Positions 42,158 to 54,500 of a DNA stretch of 64,000 nucleotides are shown piece by piece. The stretch is from assembly GCF_024198175.1 (NCBI RefSeq), contig NZ_JAJVKV010000004.1, forward strand, positions 124,001-188,000, read 5' to 3'. Below the pieces are notes generated by a model. That model did no database searches and was not told the DNA's origin. It worked only from the letters and a program-made list of their open reading frames with translations. Made by a program: the position numbers and the translations under genes. Source of the stretch: Pyxidicoccus xibeiensis. GTDB taxonomy: Bacteria > Myxococcota > Myxococcia > Myxococcales > Myxococcaceae. Within the stretch, counting starts at the first letter, position 1; every line of letters starts with the position of its first letter.

Positions 42158-43910
42158 CTCCATCCGTAGCCTGCTCCGCCACCGGAAGGCCGCGGTGGGC
42201 GGGAGCATCCTGCTGTTCTTCCTCGTGCTCGCCGTGGTGGGCCCGTGGCTGGTGATGGACCCCACCGACCTGGTGGGCCGCCCCCACCAGCCGCCCTCCG
42301 GCGCGCACCTGTTCGGGACGACGGGCCAGGGCCAGGACGTGCTCGCGCAGACGGTGGTGGGCGCGCGCGAGACGCTGGCGATTGGCTTCGCGGTGGGCGC
42401 GCTCGTCACGCTGGTGGGCGCGCTCCTCGGAATCACGGCCGGCTACCTGGGCCGCCGGGTGGACGACGCGCTGTCGCTCACCACCAACATCTTCCTCGTC
42501 ATCCCCGGCCTGCCGCTGGCCATCGTCCTGGGCGCGTACCTGCCGTCCGGGCCGCTGCGCATGGTGGCGGTGCTCACCGTGGCCGGCTGGGCGTGGAATG
42601 CCCGCGTCTTCCGCGCCGAGGCGCTGGCGCTGCGCAACCGCGACTTCGTGGCGGCGGCCCTGGTGGCCGGTGAGAGCCGGGCCCGCATCGTCGTGCGCGA
42701 GCTGCTGCCCAACATGGCGTCGCTGGTGGCCTCGTCGTTCATCGGCAACACGCTCTACGCGGTGGGCGCCCAGGTGGGCCTGGAGTTCCTGGGCCTGGGC
42801 GACGTGGGCTCGGTGACGTGGGGCACCAACCTCTACTGGGCCGGCAACGACGCGGCGCTCCTGACGCGCTCGTGGTGGATCTTCGTCCCCACCGGCCTGT
42901 GCATCGCCCTGGTGGGCTTCTCGCTCACGCTGCTCAGCTCCGCCATCGACGAGCTGACCAACCCGTCGCTGCGCAAGCCGCCGGCGCTGGCGCCGCTGAG
43001 CCCCGCGGTGTCCGCCGCCCAGGCCGAGCCCCAGGCGCCGGGCGTGCTCTTGAGCGTGCGCGAGCTGTGCATCGACTACGCGACGGAGCGCGGCCCCTCG
43101 CGGGTGGTGGACACGGTGTCCTTCGACATCGCGCCCGGCGAGGTGCTCGGCCTGGCCGGCGAGTCCGGCAGCGGCAAGTCCACCATCGGCTACGCGCTGC
43201 TGCGCCTGCTGCCGTCGGCGGCGCGCATCTCCCAGGGGCGCATCCTCTTCGACGGCACGGACGTCACCGCGCTGGACGAGCCCTCGCTGCGCGCCTTCCG
43301 CTGGGCCCAGGTGTCCATGGTGTTCCAGAGCGCGATGAGCGCGCTCAACCCCATCCTCACCCTGGGCGAGCAGTTCCACGACACCCTGGCCGCGCACGGG
43401 CGCACGTCGCGCACCGCGTCCTATGCCCGCGCGCGGGAGCTGCTGGCCATGGTGGGGCTGGAGCCCCGGCTGGTGGACGCGTGGCCGCACCAGCTGTCCG
43501 GCGGCATGCGCCAGCGGGTGGGCATCGCCCTGGCGCTGGCGCTGCAGCCGAAGCTGGTCATCATGGACGAGCCCACCACCGCGCTGGACGTCGTCGTCCA
43601 GAAGGAGCTGCTCCAGCGCGTGCTCGAGCTGAAGGACCGGCTGGGCTTCGCGGTCCTCTTCATCACCCACGACCTGCCGCTGCTGCTCGCGCTGTCGGAC
43701 CGGGTGGGAATCCTCCAGGGCGGCAAGCTGGTGGAGGTGGACACCTCGGAGCGGCTGCGCACCGAGGCGCGCCACCCGTACACGCGCCTCTTGCTGTCGG
43801 CCTTCCCGCACCTGAGCGCCGCGGACGCGCACGGACCGACGCCGGACGTGGCGCTCGCCGCCGCCGGGCTGACGCCCCCGCGCACCGCCCTGGGAGGAGG
43901 TCCCCGATGA
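42150..43910 (+). CDS. DppC-like permease fused to a DppD-like ATPase
   Basis: The 586-residue protein joins two subunits that are usually separate. Residues 1-285 are a DppC-type permease (about six helices; GTTGQGQDVLAQTVVGARETL; EAA region RNRDFVAAALVAGESRARIVVRELLPN). After a short Ala/Pro-rich linker (about 286-305), residues 306-586 are an ABC ATPase with Walker A GESGSGKST, signature LSGGMRQRVGIALALAL, Walker B LVIMDEPTTALD and a switch His in ITHD. The reading frame is continuous through the joint. It pairs with DppB- and DppF-like subunits. Confidence 0.93.
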   Translation: MRDSIRSLLRHRKAAVGGSILLFFLVLAVVGPWLVMDPTDLVGRPHQPPSGAHLFGTTGQGQDVLAQTVVGARETLAIGFAVGALVTLVGALLGITAGYLGRRVDDALSLTTNIFLVIPGLPLAIVLGAYLPSGPLRMVAVLTVAGWAWNARVFRAEALALRNRDFVAAALVAGESRARIVVRELLPNMASLVASSFIGNTLYAVGAQVGLEFLGLGDVGSVTWGTNLYWAGNDAALLTRSWWIFVPTGLCIALVGFSLTLLSSAIDELTNPSLRKPPALAPLSPAVSAAQAEPQAPGVLLSVRELCIDYATERGPSRVVDTVSFDIAPGEVLGLAGESGSGKSTIGYALLRLLPSAARISQGRILFDGTDVTALDEPSLRAFRWAQVSMVFQSAMSALNPILTLGEQFHDTLAAHGRTSRTASYARARELLAMVGLEPRLVDAWPHQLSGGMRQRVGIALALALQPKLVIMDEPTTALDVVVQKELLQRVLELKDRLGFAVLFITHDLPLLLALSDRVGILQGGKLVEVDTSERLRTEARHPYTRLLLSAFPHLSAADAHGPTPDVALAAAGLTPPRTALGGGPR

Positions 43911-44885
43911 GCACGCCCCTGCTCGAAGTCACCGACCTGACGCGCAGTGTCCCGGTGGGCGGCTTCCTGTCGCGCTCGCGCCGCACGCTGCTGGACCACG
44001 TGTCCTTCACCCTGGAGCGCGGAGAAATCGTCGCACTGGTGGGCGAGTCCGGCAGCGGCAAGTCCACCCTGGCCCGCCTGCTGGCGCGGCTGGACTCCCC
44101 TGACGGCGGCCGGCTCCAGCTGGGCGGCGTGGACGTGCTCGCGGGCGAGCAGCGGGGCGCCTCGCTCGCGTACCGGGGCCGGGTGCAGATGGTGTTCCAG
44201 GACCCGTTCGCGTCCCTCAACCCCGCGCACACCGTGGCGTACCACCTGGAGCGGCCCCTGCTGCGCCACGGGCGCGCCACGCAGGCCAACCTCCAGGCGC
44301 GCGTGTACTCGCTGCTGGAGTCGGTGGGGCTGACGCCGCCGGAGTCCTTCGCCCGGCGCTTCCCGCACGAGCTGTCCGGCGGCCAGCGCCAGCGCGTGGC
44401 GGTGGCGCGGGCGCTGGCGGTGGAGCCGGACGTCATCATCGCGGACGAGCCCACCTCCATGCTGGACGTGTCCACCCGCCGGGGCGTGCTGCAGTTGCTG
44501 CGCGGGCTGACGCGCGGCGAGCACGGCATCGGCATGCTCTTCATCACCCACGACCTGGCGAGCGCGCGCCACCTGGCGGACCGCATCCTGGTGCTGTACG
44601 CGGGCCGCGTCGTGGAGTCCGGCCCCACCGCGCAGGTGCTCTCCGCGCCGCGCCACCCGTACACCCGGCTCTTGCTGTCCGCCCTGCCGGACGGCGCGGA
44701 CTTCCTCCGGGCCCCCCTGCCCGTCCGTGCCTCGGCGGGCCCCATGCCGCGGCACGGCTGCGCCTTCGCGCCCCGCTGTCCCCATGCGGACGCGCGCTGT
44801 CACGACACCCTTCCCGCCGAACACCTCCCCGCGGCGGACCACCGCGTCCGCTGCCATCTCGAATCGTCAAAAGGAGTCCCCGACA

Positions 44886-44905
<20 letters not shown>
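43907..44905 (+). CDS. Oligopeptide/oligosaccharide ABC transporter ATPase (DppF-like)
   Basis: The 332-residue ATPase overlaps the previous gene (ATGA). Walker A is GESGSGKST, the signature LSGGQRQRVAVARALAV, Walker B VIIADEPTSMLD and the switch His is in ITHDLAS. The C-terminal CAFAPRCPHADARCHD cluster is the Cys-rich oligopeptide-transporter C-terminal domain. Its last 20 bases overlap the start of the beta-glucosidase gene. Confidence 0.94.
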
Positions 44906-46252
<1,347 letters not shown>

Positions 46253-46256
<4 letters not shown>

Positions 46257-49200
46257 AGTCACTCATCTTCGTGACGTACCTGGCCGTCTCCCTCGGCCAG
46301 ACCCCCACCCCCGCCCCCACGGGGGCCGCGACGACGGGCCCCACGCAGGCGAACCCGACGGCGGCAGGGCCGGCGCCCACCGAGCCCACGGCGGCGCAGC
46401 CCGCCACCACCGAGCCCCCGGCGACGCAGCCCGCGGCGGACGCACCGGCGGCGCAGCCCGCTCCGGACGCGCCGGTGGCGGCCCAGCCTCCCGCGCCCTC
46501 CCTGGATGCCACACCCGCGGCGGCGGCCCGGGCCGCGGCGCCCAAGGCGGCGGACGTCCGCGTCCACCGCGACGAGCGCGGCTTCAAGCTCCAGGTGGAC
46601 GGGCGTGACTTTCCCGTCTTCGGCATGAACTGGGGCTACACGCCCATCGGCGAGAACTACCGGTACTCGCTGTGGGTGCAGCCGGACGACTTCATCCGCG
46701 CGGTGCTGGCGCGCGAGATGACGCTCCTGCGCGACATGGGCGTCAACGCCATCCGCCAGTTCGACGACATCCCCCCGCGCTGGGTGGAGTACATCCACAC
46801 CAACTACGGCATCTACACCGTCGTCAATCCGCTGATGGGCCGCTACGGCACCAACGTGGACGGCGTCATGGTGCCCAACACGGACTACTCCAACCCCAAC
46901 CACCGGCGCGCGCTGCTCACGGACCTGGCGGCCAAGGTGGAGAAGTACCGCGACACGCCCGGCGTGCTGATGTGGATGCTGGGCAACGAGAACAACTACG
47001 GCCTGCACTGGACGGGGTTCGAAATCCAGGCGCTGCCCGGCCAGGAGGACGCCGCGCGCGCGGAGTCGCTCTACTCGCTGATGGGCGAGGCGGTGCGCGT
47101 CATCAAGAAGCGCGACACGCGCCACCCCGTCACCATCGCCAACGGTGACGTCCAGTACGTGGACCACATCGCGCGGCACATGCCGGAGCTGGACATCTTC
47201 GGCACCAACGTCTACCGCGGCGCCTCGGCGCGCGACTTGTTCGACGTGGTGCTGCAGAAGCTGAACAAGCCGGTGATGTTCACCGAGTTCGGCGCGGACG
47301 CGTACAGCGCGAAGGCCGGGCGCGAGGACCACCTGGCGCAGGCGGAGTACCTGCGCCAGCAGTGGGAGGAGATCTACGCGCAGAGCTACGGCCACGGCCG
47401 CGCGGGCAACGCCATTGGCGGCTTCGTGTTCCAGTGGGTGGATGGCTGGTGGAAGATGGGCCAGGAGGCCAACCTCTCCGTCCACGACACCACCGCGTCC
47501 TGGCCGAACGGCGGCTACCCGGCCGACTTCGTCGAAGGCCAGAACAACATGAACGAGGAGTGGTTCGGCATCTGCGCGCTGGGCCCCGAGGACGAGGCGG
47601 GCATCGCCCGGGTGCAGCCGCGCACGGCCTACTACGTCCTGCAGGCCGCCTTCCGGCTGAACCCGTACGCGGACACCACCAACGCCGACCGCATCCGCGA
47701 GCACTTCGCCGCCATCCGCCCGTCGGAGATGTCGAAGAGCTACGTGTCCGACGTGGCGCTGGCGCGCACGGAGGAGCTGAGCGCGGTGCGCGTGTCCAAC
47801 CTGCGCCTCTTGCTGGACAGCTCGATGTCGCGGGGCAGCATCGCCACGACACGGGCCAACCAGGTGGCCGCGGACCACACGGAGTCCATCTTCTTCGACC
47901 TGGCGCTCCAGCCGGCCTCCGGCGTGTACGGGCGCGCCTCGTTCAACGTCGTGGGCAACGTGGCGACCAACCGCCTCAACAACCTCTTCTACGAGAACCG
48001 CGGCACGCAGCCGACGCCCCCGCCCACCCAGGGCGCCAACCCGGTGCCCACCCAGGGCGTGGCCACCGGCCAGCCGCTGGGCCTGGAGCGCTTCGCGCTG
48101 TACCAGGCCGAGTTCAAGCTGGACCGGCAGGACTTCACGCTGGACGGCTTCTACCGCGTGGGCCACTACCACTGGGCGGAGGAAGGTGACTTCTTCGGCC
48201 TGTACCGCGAGGCGAACTACGGGCCGAACATCGACATCTACCACGGCAACGCGCCCTTCGGCGTGGTGTTCAGCGGCAAGCGCGGGCTGGAGGGCCTGAA
48301 GATTGCCGTGGGCCCGGAGCTGTACTGGGGCGCCAACCCGTCCATCGTCGCGAAGTACCGCAAGGGCTTCGGCGCGCTGAACGTGACGCTGATGCACCAG
48401 GAGGACATCGCCCGGGGCTCGTCGGTGCAGACGGCCGCGGTGGTCCGCGAGCGCGTGGCGCGCCGCACGGCGCTGACCTTCGAGTGGAACCGGGGCCCCG
48501 TGGGCCTGGAGGTCGGCGGCATCCTCGCCGCGCCCCAGCGCATCGGGGAGGGCTTCACCTATACCGAGCGCACCGACGGCCCCAGCTACATGAACAGCGG
48601 GTACCAGGTGCTGCAGGACAAGGTGCAGTTCCTGGACACGCTCGGCGCGAAGGCGCGGCTCACGCTCGACACGGGCGCGGCGCGCTGGTTCGTGCAGTCG
48701 TCGGTGCGCGGCCTGGTGGCGGACGGCGGTCCGGACCAGCGCACGGTGCTGACGGGCTGGAGCCTGCGCGAGAGCGGCCGCGGCAACCACTACGCCGGGC
48801 AGGCGGGCGTGGCGGTGCAGCTGGGCACCTTCCAGGTGTCGCCGAACCTGCTCTACCAGAAGCCCCTCATCGGGCCGAACCCGCGCATCGACGACGCGTA
48901 CCAGAACGGCATGTACTTCCCGGGCGTGCAGCCCCGGAATGTGCTGACGGACGCCTTCACGGTGCTCGACAACCGCGAGACGCTGGGCGCCGAGCTGCTG
49001 CTCACCTTCGACCCGACGCCCGGCACGTGGTTCTGGTCCTGGGACAGGGAGATGCGCGAGGACGCGCCCTTCGCCGCGGGCCTGGACATCGTCTACCGGC
49101 GGCAGCCGACGTCGCGTGACGCCGGCATCGCCATCCTCGCGGATGGCAGCACGGTGGCCTTCGGCAACGCGCCTCCCGCGCGTGACGAGTGGGAGACCAC

Positions 49201-49606
49201 GCTGCGCCTGGTGGGCAACCCGACGCCGCGCCTGAAGCTGTACGGCACCGCCTTCGTGGGCAGCGTGCAGTCGCCCGGCGAGGACGCGCGGCAGATTCAC
49301 CGCTACGGCGTGGACGGCTCGGCGCTGTACGACACCGTGCTCTTCACGGCGCAGGTGCACCTGAACGACTGGGGCCCGTACGATTACCACCGCGTCTTCA
49401 ACCTGACGTACCCGCTGCAGCTCGGTGGCGATCTGTCCTACGGCCTCAAGCGCCCGGTGCTCGGCGCGGTGACCACGCGCTTCGGCCTGCGCGGCCTGGT
49501 GCGGATGCTGGACCAGTACTCGGAGGGCCTCAGCACGTCGGCCCTGGCCGAGGGGCTCGAGGGCCGTGAATACGAGGTGGGAGCCTATGCAATCCTTTCG
49601 CTCTAA
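46253..49606 (+). CDS. Glycosidase fused to a predicted outer-membrane beta-barrel
   Basis: The 1117-residue protein has a signal peptide (MKSLIFVTYLAVSLG), a Pro/Ala/Thr-rich linker (about residues 16-100) and a TIM-barrel glycosidase domain (about 105-530) of GH2/GH5-like (clan GH-A) type. The acid/base is E246 in WMLGNENNYG and the nucleophile E345 in MFTEFGADAY, with QFDDIPPRWVEY and GFVFQWVDGWWK lining the site. The C-terminal about 570 residues alternate short hydrophobic and polar strands with aromatic girdle residues (FYRVGHYHWAEEGDFFG, LYWGANPSIVAKYRKGFGAL) and end EVGAYAILSL, which is outer-membrane barrel-like. A surface glucanase that also forms or guards a pore is inferred. It overlaps the GH1 gene by ATGA. 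Confidence 0.82.
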
Positions 49607-49616
49607 CGGAGGCGGT

Positions 49617-50174
49617 ATGAAGACGTGGCTCGTGCTGCTGGCCACCGTGGTGGGCACGTCGGGGTGCTACGACCCCGCGACGTTCGTCTACGGCAAGTCG
49701 CTGGATGACCTGACGCTCCAGTTCCACGGACCGGACGAGGGCATCTACCCGGACCAGTCCGTGCTGGAGGACCCGAACAACCCCTTCGCGGGAACGCCTC
49801 CGGGCGAGGAGACGAAGTGGGTCATCGAGTCCGGCGCCAGCAGCGTGGCCGGGTTCTACGCGTGGGCGACGCTGCTCGCGCGGGCACCGGGAGGTGAGGC
49901 CCAGTTCTACGTGGGCGGCAACCTGCTGGGCGTCTACCAGAGCGGTCTGGCGCCCCAGGAGGTGCTGCCCCAGGTGCGGGAGCAGGCCATCCGCGCGTAC
50001 CAGTCCGTGCTCGACAACTTCCCGGAGGCGGTGACGTACGACGCGTCGGGGACGATTGCGTACGAGCTGGTGACGCCCGCGTACAAGGGCATCGTCGAGA
50101 TGGGCGGCACGGTGAAGGGCGGCTGGGTGCTGCTGAGCACGGCCAACGGTCAGGAGAGGGCGGTGAAGCCATGA
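49617..50174 (+). CDS. Small lipoprotein of the glucan operon
   Basis: The 185-residue protein starts at ATG 49617 with GGAGG five bases upstream. The lipobox is TSGC (Cys 17). The mature region has no recognised motif; ESGASSVAGFYAWATLLARAPGGEAQFYVG suggests a small helical/beta protein. Its stop overlaps the next start by ATGA. Given its place between the barrel fusion and the carbohydrate-binding-like lipoprotein, it is likely an accessory of the surface complex. Confidence 0.72.
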   Translation: MKTWLVLLATVVGTSGCYDPATFVYGKSLDDLTLQFHGPDEGIYPDQSVLEDPNNPFAGTPPGEETKWVIESGASSVAGFYAWATLLARAPGGEAQFYVGGNLLGVYQSGLAPQEVLPQVREQAIRAYQSVLDNFPEAVTYDASGTIAYELVTPAYKGIVEMGGTVKGGWVLLSTANGQERAVKP

Positions 50175-51415
50175 AGAAGCTGGGATACGCGCTGTTGCTG
50201 CTGCCGCTGCTGGCCGGGTGCCGTCCGAGCCCGGGGACGCCGGACTACTCGGGGCAGGGCCCCAACAACCAGAACGACGGCGGTCCGGGAACGGACCCGA
50301 ACGTGCTCCCGGGCCCCTTCCCCTTCCAGGAGGGACAGCGCCGCCTGGGCGTGGGCTTCTACGAGGGCGGCCGCACGGATGACATCGCCATCGACAACAC
50401 CACCACGCACGTCTACCTGTACGAGGCCACCGTCACGATGGAGCCCTCCACCGACCGCGTGGAGGGCCGCAACGCGGACCTGCTCGTCCATGGGGGCAAG
50501 CCGTGGCTGGGCTTCGGCGTCCACTGGGACACGCCGCGCAACATGGACGCGTGGAAGATGCTGCACGTCAGCCTGAAGTCGGAGGACCCCGGCTTCGCCG
50601 ACGTGAAGATTGGAATGAACGACCCCGACGGGAGCGTCCAGCTCGACGCGAGGAAGTACGGGTACACGAACGATGGCCAGTGGCACCACCTGGCGATTCC
50701 CGTGGCGGACTTCGTCGCGGGCGGACTGACGCTGGGAACCGTCAACGCGCCCTTCGTGCTCATCGCGGGCCAGGGGGCGGCGGCGGACAAGATGCTGCTC
50801 GACAACCTGTACTTCTCGACGCAGACGTCCGGAAGCTCGGGCTCGGACGGCGGCACCGACGGGGGCACGGACGGCGGCACCGAGCCGGACCTGCTCCCCG
50901 GCCCCTTCCCCTACCAGCAGGGACAGGCCCGCCTGGGCGTGGGCTTCTACGAGGGCGGCCGCTCCGAGGACATCGTCATCGACAACGCCACCACGCACAT
51001 CTACCTCTACGAGAGCACCGTCACGATTGAAGCCTCCACCGAGCGCATCGAGGGCCGGTCGGCGGACGCCCTCGCCCATGCGGGCAAGGCGTGGCTGGGG
51101 CTCGGCGTCCACTGGGACGCGGCGCGCAACCTGAGCGCGTGGAAGACGCTGCACGTCAGCCTGAAGTCGGACGACGCCGGCTTCGCCGACGTGAAGATTG
51201 GGATGAACGACCCCGCGCGGAGCGTGCAGCTCGACATCAAGAAGTACGGGTACACGAACGACGGCCAGTGGCACCACCTGGCGATTCCCGTGGCGGACTT
51301 CGTCGCGGGCGGCCTGCAGCCCACCAGCGTCAGCGCGCCCTTCGTGCTCATCGCGGGCCAGGGCGCGGTGACGGACCGGCTGCTGCTCGACAACCTGTAC
51401 TTCACCGCGGACTAG
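50171..51415 (+). CDS. Lipoprotein with duplicated carbohydrate-binding-like module
   Basis: The 414-residue protein has a lipobox LAGC (Cys 17) and two near-identical 170-residue modules (about residues 45-218 and 241-414) joined by a Ser/Gly/Asp/Thr linker. Each module has VGFYEGGR, YLYEATVTMEPSTDR-type strands, HVSLKSEDPGFADVKIGMND, KYGYTNDGQWHHLAIPV and FVLIAGQG, a beta-sandwich pattern resembling the ExoP/CBM-like domain found in bacterial beta-glucanases. A glucan-binding surface lipoprotein is likely, but direct sugar binding is inferred. It is the last gene of the operon and a hairpin follows it. Confidence 0.8.
   Translation: MKKLGYALLLLPLLAGCRPSPGTPDYSGQGPNNQNDGGPGTDPNVLPGPFPFQEGQRRLGVGFYEGGRTDDIAIDNTTTHVYLYEATVTMEPSTDRVEGRNADLLVHGGKPWLGFGVHWDTPRNMDAWKMLHVSLKSEDPGFADVKIGMNDPDGSVQLDARKYGYTNDGQWHHLAIPVADFVAGGLTLGTVNAPFVLIAGQGAAADKMLLDNLYFSTQTSGSSGSDGGTDGGTDGGTEPDLLPGPFPYQQGQARLGVGFYEGGRSEDIVIDNATTHIYLYESTVTIEASTERIEGRSADALAHAGKAWLGLGVHWDAARNLSAWKTLHVSLKSDDAGFADVKIGMNDPARSVQLDIKKYGYTNDGQWHHLAIPVADFVAGGLQPTSVSAPFVLIAGQGAVTDRLLLDNLYFTAD
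50303..51412 (+). repeat. 588-nt-spaced tandem duplication inside the CBM-like lipoprotein gene
   Basis: The modules start at 50303 and 50891 (588 nt, 196 codons apart). Long stretches are almost identical in bases (for example around 50585-50800 and 51173-51388), suggesting a recent duplication or ongoing conversion between the two halves. Confidence 0.9.
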
Positions 51416-51422
51416 CGGCCGC

Positions 51423-51454
51423 GAGGGGCACGTCCGCCCACAGGCGTGCCCCTC
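51423..51454 (+). terminator. Hairpin at the end of the glucan operon
   Basis: The perfect 10-bp stem GAGGGGCACG / CGTGCCCCTC with a 12-nt loop lies 8 nt past the last stop. No T-run is present, but it is the only strong stem before the next promoter. Confidence 0.6.
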
Positions 51455-51487
51455 ACCCTACCTGCCCCCGCGCATCGGGGGCATTCG

Positions 51488-51497
51488 CCTTAAGTGG
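51488..51497 (+). promoter_or_regulatory. CCTTAAGTGG element, copy 3
   Basis: The element, with the extended form GCCTTAAGTGGTA identical to copy 2, lies 57 nt before the ATG of the ELW-repeat MYXO-CTERM protein and after the glucan-operon hairpin, as expected of a promoter. Confidence 0.55.
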
Positions 51498-51554
51498 TAC
51501 GTGGCCACCGCGAGCGCGCCGTATCCTCCCCTCCTCATCCAGGGGAGGAGGACC

Positions 51555-54500
51555 ATGTCGACTGTCTCGCGGTGGCTCGTTGGAGCGGTGCTCGGAGGGG
51601 TGCTCACGGCAGCGTGCTCCCAACCCAGGGAGGACGACGCGGAGGCGCTGTCCGTCGGCACGAGCCACCAGGGGCTGACGGGCCTCGGCTCGGCCGTGGC
51701 GATGGACCTCCACGAGGGAACGACTTCGTCGTCACCGGGCGAGCTGGTGACGGTGGGCGAGCGCGCCTTCTTCGCCGCGGATGACGGCGTCACGGGCCGG
51801 GAGCTGTACGTCAGCGACGGGACGGCGCAGGGCACGGTGCGCCTCAAGGACCTCTTCCCCGGGGCGCAGGGCTCCAACCCCCGGGGCCTGGCGGCACTCG
51901 GCGGCCACGTCTACTTCTTCGCGAACGCCACGCCCTTCGCGCAGGGACCGATGGCCCAGACGCAGTCGCTCTGGAAGAGCGATGGGACGGAAGCCGGCAC
52001 GGTGCACGTGCTCGCGCTGCGGACGCAGAACTACTATGGGCGGCTCGTCGTCAGCGGCAGCCAGCTCTACTTCCTCGACGATGACGACGGTGGGACGGAG
52101 CTCTGGAAGAGCGACGGCACGGCGCAGGGCACGGCGCGCGTGAAGGACCTCCGTCCGGGCCGTCTCAGCAGCCAGCCCTGGCAGCTCACCCCCGTGGGAG
52201 ACGTCCTCTACTTCTCGGCTTCCGTGGCGGATAACGAGTACTCGCTGTGGAAGACCGACGGCACGGACGCTGGCACGGTCCGCATCGGGCAGCACCGCCT
52301 CGAGAGCATCGTCGGCGCGGGCAGCCGGGTCTTCTTCTTCAGCGTCGTGCAGGAAGACGGGCAGACCTTCACCGAGCTGTGGAAGACCGACGGCACGGAC
52401 GCCGGCACCACGCGCGTCCGGCGCCTGGGCGTGCTGGAAGCCTGGCGTCGGACCTGGGCGACAGCCGTCGGAGGGCGGCTCTACATGCTCCACGGCAACG
52501 GCGGGCTGTGGACGAGCGACGGCACGGACGACGGAACCGTCCTCTTGAAGTCCTTCCGGAGCCAGGGCTTCAGCGGTGTGAGCTTCGCCACCGTGGGCAG
52601 CAGCCTCTACTTCGCCGCGGATGACGGGACCCACGGGCTGGAAGTCTGGACGAGCAACGGCACCGTGGGGGGAACGCGCCTGCTCGTGGACCTGCGCCCG
52701 GGCGCCGAGGGCTCCATGCCCCTGGAGCTCCGGAGCAGCGGCGCGACGGGGCTGCTGTACTTCCGCGCGGATGACGGCACGCATGGCCGCGAGCTGTGGC
52801 GGAGCAACGGCCTGGACACCGTGCTGGTGAAGGACGTCGTCCCCGGCGCGCTGGAGTCCCTGCCGGAGCAGGCGGTCCCCACCGCCAGCGGGCTGACGCT
52901 CTTCTTCCGTGCCACCGACGGACAGCACGGCCGGGAGCTGTGGAAGACGGATGGGACGGCCGAGGGCACCACGCTCGTCCGGGACATCGCCGCGCGCCCG
53001 GAGGGCTCCAGCGTGACGGGCTTCACGCGCCTGGGGACGCAGTACTTCTTCGCCGCCACCGACGCGCTCCACGGCCGCGAGCTGTGGGTGACGGACGGCA
53101 CGCGAGAGGGCACACGGCTGGTGCGCGACTTCCTCCCGGGGCTGGCCAGCTCGAATCCCCGCCATCTCACGGAGTGGAGGGGCGCCCTGTACTTCGTGAT
53201 GGACAACGACGCGGGCTCCGAGGACCTCTGGAAGACGGACGGCACCGCCGCGGGCACGGTGCGCTTCACCGAGCCCGTGGCGTCACAAAACCTCCACGGC
53301 CTGGTGGAGCTCGGCGGGCAGCTCGTGTTCAAGGAGGGCCTCAACCAATTCTGGAAGACGGACGGGACGCAGGCGGGCACGGTCCGTGTCGCCCATACGC
53401 AGCCCGGCGCGAGCATCTCGGTGTCGGACGAGGACGAGCCAATGGTGCCATTCAAGGGAGCGCTCTACTCCGCGGCCTACAGCTCCGCGCACGGCATCGA
53501 GCTGTGGCGGACGGATGGAACGGCCGGCGGCACCGTGCTCGTCAAGGACGTCTGGCCGGGGCAGGCCTCCGGGCTCCCCATGAAGCTGACGGCCGTGGCT
53601 GTGGGGGACACGCTCTTCTTCGTCGCCGTGGAGGAGAACCCGGCGCGGGTGACCCTCTGGAAGAGCGATGGCACCGAGGCCGGAACGATGCGGGTGACGG
53701 ACCTGGCCCCCGGCTTCACCGTTCCCGCGGTGTCCAGAGCCGAGCTCGCCGCCTTCGGGGGCGCGCTCCACTTCGTGAAGCGGGTCACCACCACCCGGCA
53801 CGAGCTGTGGAAGACGGATGGAACGGTCCCGGGCACGGTGCTCCTCCGTCCGCTGCCGGCGGAGGGGGACTCCGTGATAGGCGAGCTGACGCCCCTGGGA
53901 CAGACGCTGTTCTTCGTCGCGGAAGGCCCCAGCGGCCGCGAGCTGTGGCGCACGGACGGCACGCCCCAGGGCACCCGCGAGGTGAAGGACATCCGGCCGC
54001 CGCGCCCGGCGAACGGCGTGGAGCCCGGCGCCCCGCCCACCGCGCTCACCGTCGTGGACGAGCAGCTGTACTTCGCGGTGGATGATGCCGTCACCGGCGA
54101 GGAGCTGTGGAGGAGCGACGGCACCGCCGAGGGCACCCTGCGCGTGGCGGACCTGTGGCCGGGCTCGGGCAGCTCGCGGCCGCGCGCACTCACGCCGGTG
54201 GGAGGCGACCTGCTGGTGGTGGCGGATGACGGCGTCGCCGGTTACGAGCCGCGCCTGCTGGCCCCCGCGTCCGTGACGTGCCCTTCCCTGCCCCGGCAGG
54301 AGGCGGGTGGCGCCCTGGGAGCGAACGTGACGTGGCCGCCAGCCGTGCTCGCGGACGGAGTCCCCGCATCCACGCCCATCCAGTACAGCCACGCCTCCGG
54401 GAGCACCTTCCCCGTCGGCAGCACGACGGTGGAGGTCACTGCCGACGCGCCCGGCTTCCGGGTGCGCAGCTGCACCTTCGCCGTCAACGTCTCCGACACC

